Shown one piece after another: positions 60,613-64,000 of a DNA stretch of 64,000 nt. Every line of letters begins with the position of its first letter. Position 1 is the stretch's first letter. The position numbers were made by a program, and so were the translations under genes. This DNA comes from JAYRSJ01 sp041920215 (GTDB taxonomy: Bacteria; Pseudomonadota; Gammaproteobacteria; Burkholderiales; Burkholderiaceae_C), in contig JAYRSJ010000002.1 of the NCBI GenBank assembly GCA_041920215.1, forward strand, positions 62,001-126,000, given 5' to 3'. The notes beneath the pieces were generated by a model that did no database searches, had not been told where the DNA came from, and saw only the letters and a list, made by a program, of their open reading frames with translations.

Positions 60613-62298
60613 TCAATAGACGTCGTGCTGGGTGTTCCAGACGTTGAACTTGCCGGTCGGGGTCACGATGCGCGGATCGGTGATCACCTTCTTCAGCTTC
60701 AGCGTCTTGTCGTCATAGACGACGATGGCCGACTGGTCGGTCTTGCCACCCCACAGCGAGATCCACACCTCGTCACCCGCCTGGTTGTACTCGGGGTGGG
60801 TGGCACGGCGCAGCGCCTTGGTCTCGGGCAGGCCCGAATCCTTGGCCACATTGAGCTTGACCGGCTCCTTGCTGAGGTCCTTCATGTCGTAGACATAGAC
60901 CGACTCGGCGTTCTCGCGCTCAGGATTCATCGGCATGTCCGCCCACAGATGGCTGGACTTGGGATGGGTCTTGACGAAGAGGTTGCCGGCGCCGGCGGTC
61001 TTCAGCTCCTGCACCACCTTCCAGTTGTGCTGCTTGAACTTGGCGTACTTGCCTTCCTCCGAGGGGGTGGAGATCAGTGTGATCGCCGCGTCGCCCAGAT
61101 GGCCGGTGGCCCAGACGGGACCGTAGGTGGGATGCACGAAGTTGGCGCCACGGCCCGGATGCGGGATCTTCTTGGTGTCCACCAGGGCGGCCAGCTTGCC
61201 GGTCTTGGTGTCCACCGCGGCGATCTTGTGCGAGGCATTGGCGGCCACCAGGAAGTAGCGCTTGCTCATGTCCCAGCCACCGTCGTGCAGGAACTTGGCC
61301 GACTCGATCACCGTCGACTTCAGGTTCTTCAGGTCGCTGTAGTCCACCAGCATGATCTGGCCGGTTTCCTTGACGTTGACCACCCATTCCGGCTTGGTCA
61401 GCGAGGCCACGATGGAGGCCACGCGCGGCTCGGGGTGGTACTCGCCGTCCACCGTCATGCCGCGGGTCGAGACGATCTTCATCGGCTTGAGCGTCTCGCC
61501 TTCCATGATCGAGTACTGGGGCGGCCAGTAGGTGCCGCCGATCAGGTACTTGTCCTCGAAGCCCTTGAACTTGGACACGTCCACCGAGCGCGCATCGGCA
61601 CCCAGCTTGACGGTGGCCACCGTGGTGGGGGTCTCGAACCACATATCGATCAGGGTCACCAGACCGTCACGGCCGACGGTGTAGACATAGCGGCCCGAGG
61701 CCGACAGACGCGAGATATGCACCGCGTAGCCGGTGTCCAGCACCTGCCAGATGTTCTTGGTGTCGCCGTCGATCAGGGCCAGCTTGCCGGTGTCGCGCAG
61801 CGTGATCGCGAAGACGTTCTTCAGGTTGATCTTGTTGAGCTGCTTCTTGGGGCGCTGCTCGACCGGCACGATCAGCTTCCAGGACGCTTCCATGTCCTTC
61901 AGGCTGAACTCGGGCGGCACATCCGGCGTCTGCTGGATGTAGCGGGCCATCACATTGATCTCGTCCTTGGAGAGGATGTCGTCGTAGTTGACCATGCCGC
62001 CCTCGGTGCCCAGGGCGATGATCTTCTCCAGCCGGTTGGTGCCCAGCTTCAGCGTGCCGCCTTCCTGGGTGCTGCCGTCAGCGGCCTTCTTGCTCCAGTG
62101 CGGCTCCAGGTTCTTGCCGGTCGCGCCCTTGCGCAGCACGCCGTGGCAGCCGGCGCAGCGCTCGAAGTAGATCTTCTTGCCGACTTCCATCTCGGCGGGC
62201 GTCATCTCGGGGGCCTTGGCGGTCGTTTGGGCATGCGCGCCAAAGGCCAGGGCCGCTGCCATGGCTGCCATCAGCCGGGACAGATTCTGGGTGGTCAT
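60613..62298 (-). CDS. nirS: Cytochrome cd1 nitrite reductase NirS
   Basis: This 561-residue periplasmic enzyme reduces nitrite to nitric oxide. A signal peptide ends near AHAQ (24). The haem c domain has CAGCH at 48-52. An eight-bladed d1 propeller follows, with LIDGDTKNIWQVLDTGYAVH, the active-site histidine segments GEYHPEPRVASIVASLTKPE and FVHPTYGPVWATGHLGDAAI, and the C-terminal TPTGKFNVWNTQHDVY. Length fits the family (about 560). No d1 biosynthesis genes lie in the window. It is preceded by an FNR-type box at 62505-62518. Confidence 0.97.
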   Translation of the reverse strand: MTTQNLSRLMAAMAAALAFGAHAQTTAKAPEMTPAEMEVGKKIYFERCAGCHGVLRKGATGKNLEPHWSKKAADGSTQEGGTLKLGTNRLEKIIALGTEGGMVNYDDILSKDEINVMARYIQQTPDVPPEFSLKDMEASWKLIVPVEQRPKKQLNKINLKNVFAITLRDTGKLALIDGDTKNIWQVLDTGYAVHISRLSASGRYVYTVGRDGLVTLIDMWFETPTTVATVKLGADARSVDVSKFKGFEDKYLIGGTYWPPQYSIMEGETLKPMKIVSTRGMTVDGEYHPEPRVASIVASLTKPEWVVNVKETGQIMLVDYSDLKNLKSTVIESAKFLHDGGWDMSKRYFLVAANASHKIAAVDTKTGKLAALVDTKKIPHPGRGANFVHPTYGPVWATGHLGDAAITLISTPSEEGKYAKFKQHNWKVVQELKTAGAGNLFVKTHPKSSHLWADMPMNPERENAESVYVYDMKDLSKEPVKLNVAKDSGLPETKALRRATHPEYNQAGDEVWISLWGGKTDQSAIVVYDDKTLKLKKVITDPRIVTPTGKFNVWNTQHDVY

Positions 62299-62504
62299 CT
62301 CTTTGCACTCCGTCTTGTGGGCCCCGGCCTCGCCATCTTGTCTCGTGTGCGGGCGCCGTTGCCCTTGCAGCTCGTTCACCATGTCCAGAGCGTCCGGTCC
62401 GGGCTTTTGCTGCCTGGTACTCATCGCTGGCCATGGACCCGGCGGGGGGCTGCTGTTCCTCGCATCGGGCAGCGCTATGGTCGGTGGGCGCCTGCTTCGA
62501 GTCC

Positions 62505-62518
62505 TTGAACTGGTTCAA
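62505..62518. promoter_or_regulatory. FNR/DNR-type box upstream of nirS
   Basis: TTGAACTGGTTCAA, a fully symmetric dyad (arms TTGAA/TTCAA), 8 of 10 to the FNR consensus. It lies about 207 bases before nirS, overlaps the stop of the small gene at 62515-62661, and shares GTCCTTGAA at its left end with the box at 62739. Confidence 0.6.
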
Positions 62519-62661
62519 GCAATCGGAGCCTGGTGCAGCGTTGCCACGGTGCAGATGCGCGGCGTCAAATCGCTGCTCTGGGCCTGTGCCAGATCCCAGC
62601 CCATCAGCATCACGCCGAGGGCCAGCAGCAGCTTGGAAAGGAACTTGAAATGCTCGTACAT
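62515..62661 (-). CDS. Small exported or membrane peptide, unknown, between the twin boxes
   Basis: This 48-residue frame is not recognised. It has a hydrophobic stretch (FLSKLLLALGVMLMGWDLAQ) that could be a signal peptide or anchor, then a short polar tail with one cysteine. An AAAGG-like ribosome-binding site lies 8 bases before the ATG at 62661; a longer in-frame start exists at 62712. It sits between two matching FNR-type boxes, which is why it deserves attention; codon evidence is too short to be decisive. Confidence 0.35.
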   Translation of the reverse strand: MYEHFKFLSKLLLALGVMLMGWDLAQAQSSDLTPRICTVATLHQAPIA

Positions 62662-62738
62662 GATCGGTGCCTTTGGCGTCTGGAGGTCGGGATTGCGTCG
62701 ATAGGGCTCCATGCTGGGCGAGACGGATCGCGCTGTCC

Positions 62739-62752
62739 TTGAAGCAGTTCAA
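62739..62752. promoter_or_regulatory. Second FNR/DNR-type box in the nirS leader region
   Basis: TTGAAGCAGTTCAA, a symmetric dyad of the same form as 62505-62518, preceded by the same GTCC. It lies 78 bases before the small gene's ATG and 40 bases after the end of the regulator gene. Confidence 0.55.
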
Positions 62753-62791
62753 GACAGGGGGCCGCTCCCGGCGGCACACAATCGGTGACGC

Positions 62792-63481
62792 TCAGGCGCT
62801 GGTGTAGCGCGCCAGATGCTGGGGCTGCAGGATGCGGATGTCGCGCCGGCAGATCTGGATCAGGCCGGCCTCTTCGAGTTCACGCAGCACGCGCGAGAAG
62901 TATTCGGGGGTCAGGCTCAGGCGCGAGGCGATGGTGGCCTTGCTGACCGGCAGCGAGACGGTGATGGGGCGGCTGCAAGCCTCGTCCTGCTCGGCCAGCA
63001 GATAGCCGATCACACGACGCAGGCCGCTGTGCAGGCAATAGGCTTCCACATCGCGCCACAGACCCTGGATGCGCTGCGAGGCGCCGGCCAGCAGGCGCAG
63101 TGCGAAGCGCGGGTCGCGCGCCACCTGCTCGGTCATAGCCGCCTTGGGGATGCGCAGCACCAGGGCCTCGGTCAGGGTCTGGGCGGCCAGGCTGTGCGGC
63201 TGCTCGTTGAACACCAGCGTCTCGCCCAGCGGCTGACCCGGCCCCACCAGCTCCACCACCTTCTCGGCGCCATGGCTGGCGATGGTGAAGAGCTTGGCAT
63301 GGCCGGTCACCACCACCAGCACCGCCTCGCAGCGCTCGCCGGCCTCGAACAGCGTCTCGCCCCGGCCCAGGCGCAGCAGGCTGCAGCCCTGGCTGGCGAT
63401 ACGGGCACGGTCGGCGTCGCACAACTCGCTGAACAGCGGCAGTACGGACAGATAGCGTGGTAGGTCGAAGCTGGCTTGCAT
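62792..63481 (-). CDS. Crp/Fnr-family regulator, DNR/NnrR-like, upstream of nirS
   Basis: This 229-residue regulator has the beta-roll (GRGETLFEAGERCEAVLVVV; GPGQPLGETLVFNEQPHSLA) and a winged HTH (VSKATIASRLSLTPEYFSRV at about 180-200). No N-terminal cysteine cluster is present, so it is not an FNR oxygen sensor; the DNR/NnrR class senses NO via haem. A GGGAG ribosome-binding site precedes the ATG at 63481. It stands beside nirS and has a perfect FNR box upstream of it, so it likely controls nirS and perhaps itself. The class assignment is inference. Confidence 0.88.
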   Translation of the reverse strand: MQASFDLPRYLSVLPLFSELCDADRARIASQGCSLLRLGRGETLFEAGERCEAVLVVVTGHAKLFTIASHGAEKVVELVGPGQPLGETLVFNEQPHSLAAQTLTEALVLRIPKAAMTEQVARDPRFALRLLAGASQRIQGLWRDVEAYCLHSGLRRVIGYLLAEQDEACSRPITVSLPVSKATIASRLSLTPEYFSRVLRELEEAGLIQICRRDIRILQPQHLARYTSA

Positions 63482-63546
63482 GGGGAACTCCCGGTGGTCT
63501 TTTTCTGGCGACGGGGGCGATTCTTCGGCCTTGCTTGGAATCAAGT

Positions 63547-63560
63547 TTGATGCGCATCAA
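63547..63560. promoter_or_regulatory. Perfect FNR/DNR box
   Basis: TTGATGCGCATCAA is an exact match to TTGAT-N4-ATCAA and is itself fully palindromic. It lies 66 bases before the regulator ATG at 63481, between the two regulator genes. Confidence 0.85.
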
Positions 63561-63574
63561 TGGCGACAGGCACC

Positions 63575-63605
63575 TAGTTCTTCAGAACTATGGGGGCCTA
63601 GTCCT
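63575..63605. promoter_or_regulatory. 7-2-7 inverted heptamer repeat plus a third heptamer
   Basis: TAGTTCT-TC-AGAACTA at 63575-63590 is a perfect 7-2-7 inverted repeat, the geometry of NarL-type sites, though the heptamer differs from the enteric TACYYMT. TAGTCCT follows at 63599-63605. The same heptamer lies upstream of narK1. Confidence 0.5.
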
Positions 63606-63686
63606 TTTGGGTGAGTGCTGCTCGCACCGGCACTGCAGGCACCAGGCCGGGCTGCGCAGTTTTGCCGCTAGCGGACCGCAATGAAA

Positions 63687-63720
63687 CAGGCCCGGCACCC
63701 GCTGGACGGGGCCGGGCCTG
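63687..63720. terminator. Terminator of the edge regulator gene
   Basis: Perfect 10-base arms, CAGGCCCGGC and GCCGGGCCTG, 30 bases beyond the stop of the leftward gene at 63751. Read leftward it is followed by TTTCATT, a weak U-run, fitting an intrinsic terminator. Confidence 0.75.
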
Positions 63721-63750
63721 GCCGGGGCTGGCGGGGTGGCGCGCCGTGTC

Positions 63751-64000
63751 TCAGACGGGCGCCGTGTAGCGCGCCAGGCGCTGCACATCGAGGATGTGGA
63801 TGTCGCGCTTGTCGATCGCGATCAGGCGGGCGGCCTCCAGCTCGTGCAGCACGCGCGAGAAGTACTCGGGGGTGAGGCTCAGGCGCGAGGCCAGCGTGGC
63901 CTTGCTGACCGGCAGCGAGACGGTGATCACCTCGCCGCTGACGCAGTCCTCGGCCCAGCGCTCGCCCAGCTGGTCGCGCAGCAGATAGCCGATCACCCGC
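63751..64000 (-). CDS. Second Crp/Fnr regulator, N-terminus outside the window
   Basis: The C-terminal ~82 residues are present: a winged HTH with VSKATLASRLSLTPEYFSRV and an end RDIHILDVQRLARYTAPV. The sequence is nearly identical in its recognition helix to the regulator at 62792-63481, so the two are tandem paralogs. The beta-roll part lies beyond base 64000 (the frame is open to the edge: the last visible residues are RVIGYLLRD). Confidence 0.88.
   Translation of the reverse strand, partial: RVIGYLLRDQLGERWAEDCVSGEVITVSLPVSKATLASRLSLTPEYFSRVLHELEAARLIAIDKRDIHILDVQRLARYTAPV

Noticed and set aside
1..64000. CRISPR arrays, tRNA and rRNA genes
   Set aside because: No regularly spaced repeats of CRISPR size were seen, nor any tRNA or rRNA core sequences. 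The only repeats are the two hairpin copies and the short 12-mer cluster.

Overview
The window looks like chromosome of a high-GC Betaproteobacterium, most likely order Burkholderiales in the Rubrivivax/Roseateles/Leptothrix neighbourhood. This rests on the dusB-fis-purH arrangement, the style of the proteins, the strongly GC-biased third codon positions and the PHA granule protein. It carries most of a complete denitrification programme. No rRNA, tRNA or CRISPR array was seen.

Left flank (1-10.9 kb) is mostly housekeeping: purH (cut by the window edge), fis, dusB, a solute-binding protein, a YqaA-type membrane protein, an M32 carboxypeptidase and a PEP-CTERM protein. It also holds a storage-lipid group: a patatin, a phasin with a histone-like tail, and a two-domain fatty acyl-CoA reductase that resembles the alcohol-forming enzyme of Marinobacter.

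10.9-23.5 kb is the respiratory nitrate reductase unit, read leftward: narK1-narK2-narG-narH-narJ-narI, then a parvulin-type isomerase and a beta-carbonic anhydrase. A divergent Crp/Fnr regulator reads from the same control region. 23.6-34.6 kb is the nitrous oxide reductase unit, also leftward: a DUF2946 protein, nosZ, nosR, nosD, nosF, nosY, nosL and a second NosL-like protein. Divergent from it are a lipoprotein cytochrome c and nosX (ApbE). 34.6-40.8 kb is an NO-response operon: DUF2249 protein, nnrS, nsrR, ccoG, a second NnrS-like protein, a DUF59 protein and an unrecognised polytopic protein. A DGC-domain protein and Fur-controlled feoAB follow on the plus strand.

43.6-46.1 kb is a small accessory patch. 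It holds two near-identical hairpin repeats, an IS110-family transposase cut short by one of them, a small membrane protein and an MltR-like gene. 46.1-48.8 kb holds an acyltransferase, an HPP-CBS membrane protein and a SirB-type protein.

48.8-64 kb reads almost entirely leftward: two Crp/Fnr paralogs (the outer one cut by the edge), nirS (cytochrome cd1), nirT, an unusual c-type haem protein, a cupredoxin, the complete ccmABCDEFGHI set, a cytochrome-D1-like propeller and a TonB-dependent receptor. Nitrite reductase and the machinery that matures its haem c therefore sit in one transcriptional direction with tiny gaps. The norCB genes and the nirECDLGHJ haem d1 biosynthesis genes are absent from the window and must lie elsewhere if the pathway is complete. 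FNR/DNR-type boxes sit in front of the nar, nos, NO-response and nir units and upstream of a Crp/Fnr gene, which suggests one shared low-oxygen/NO regulon.
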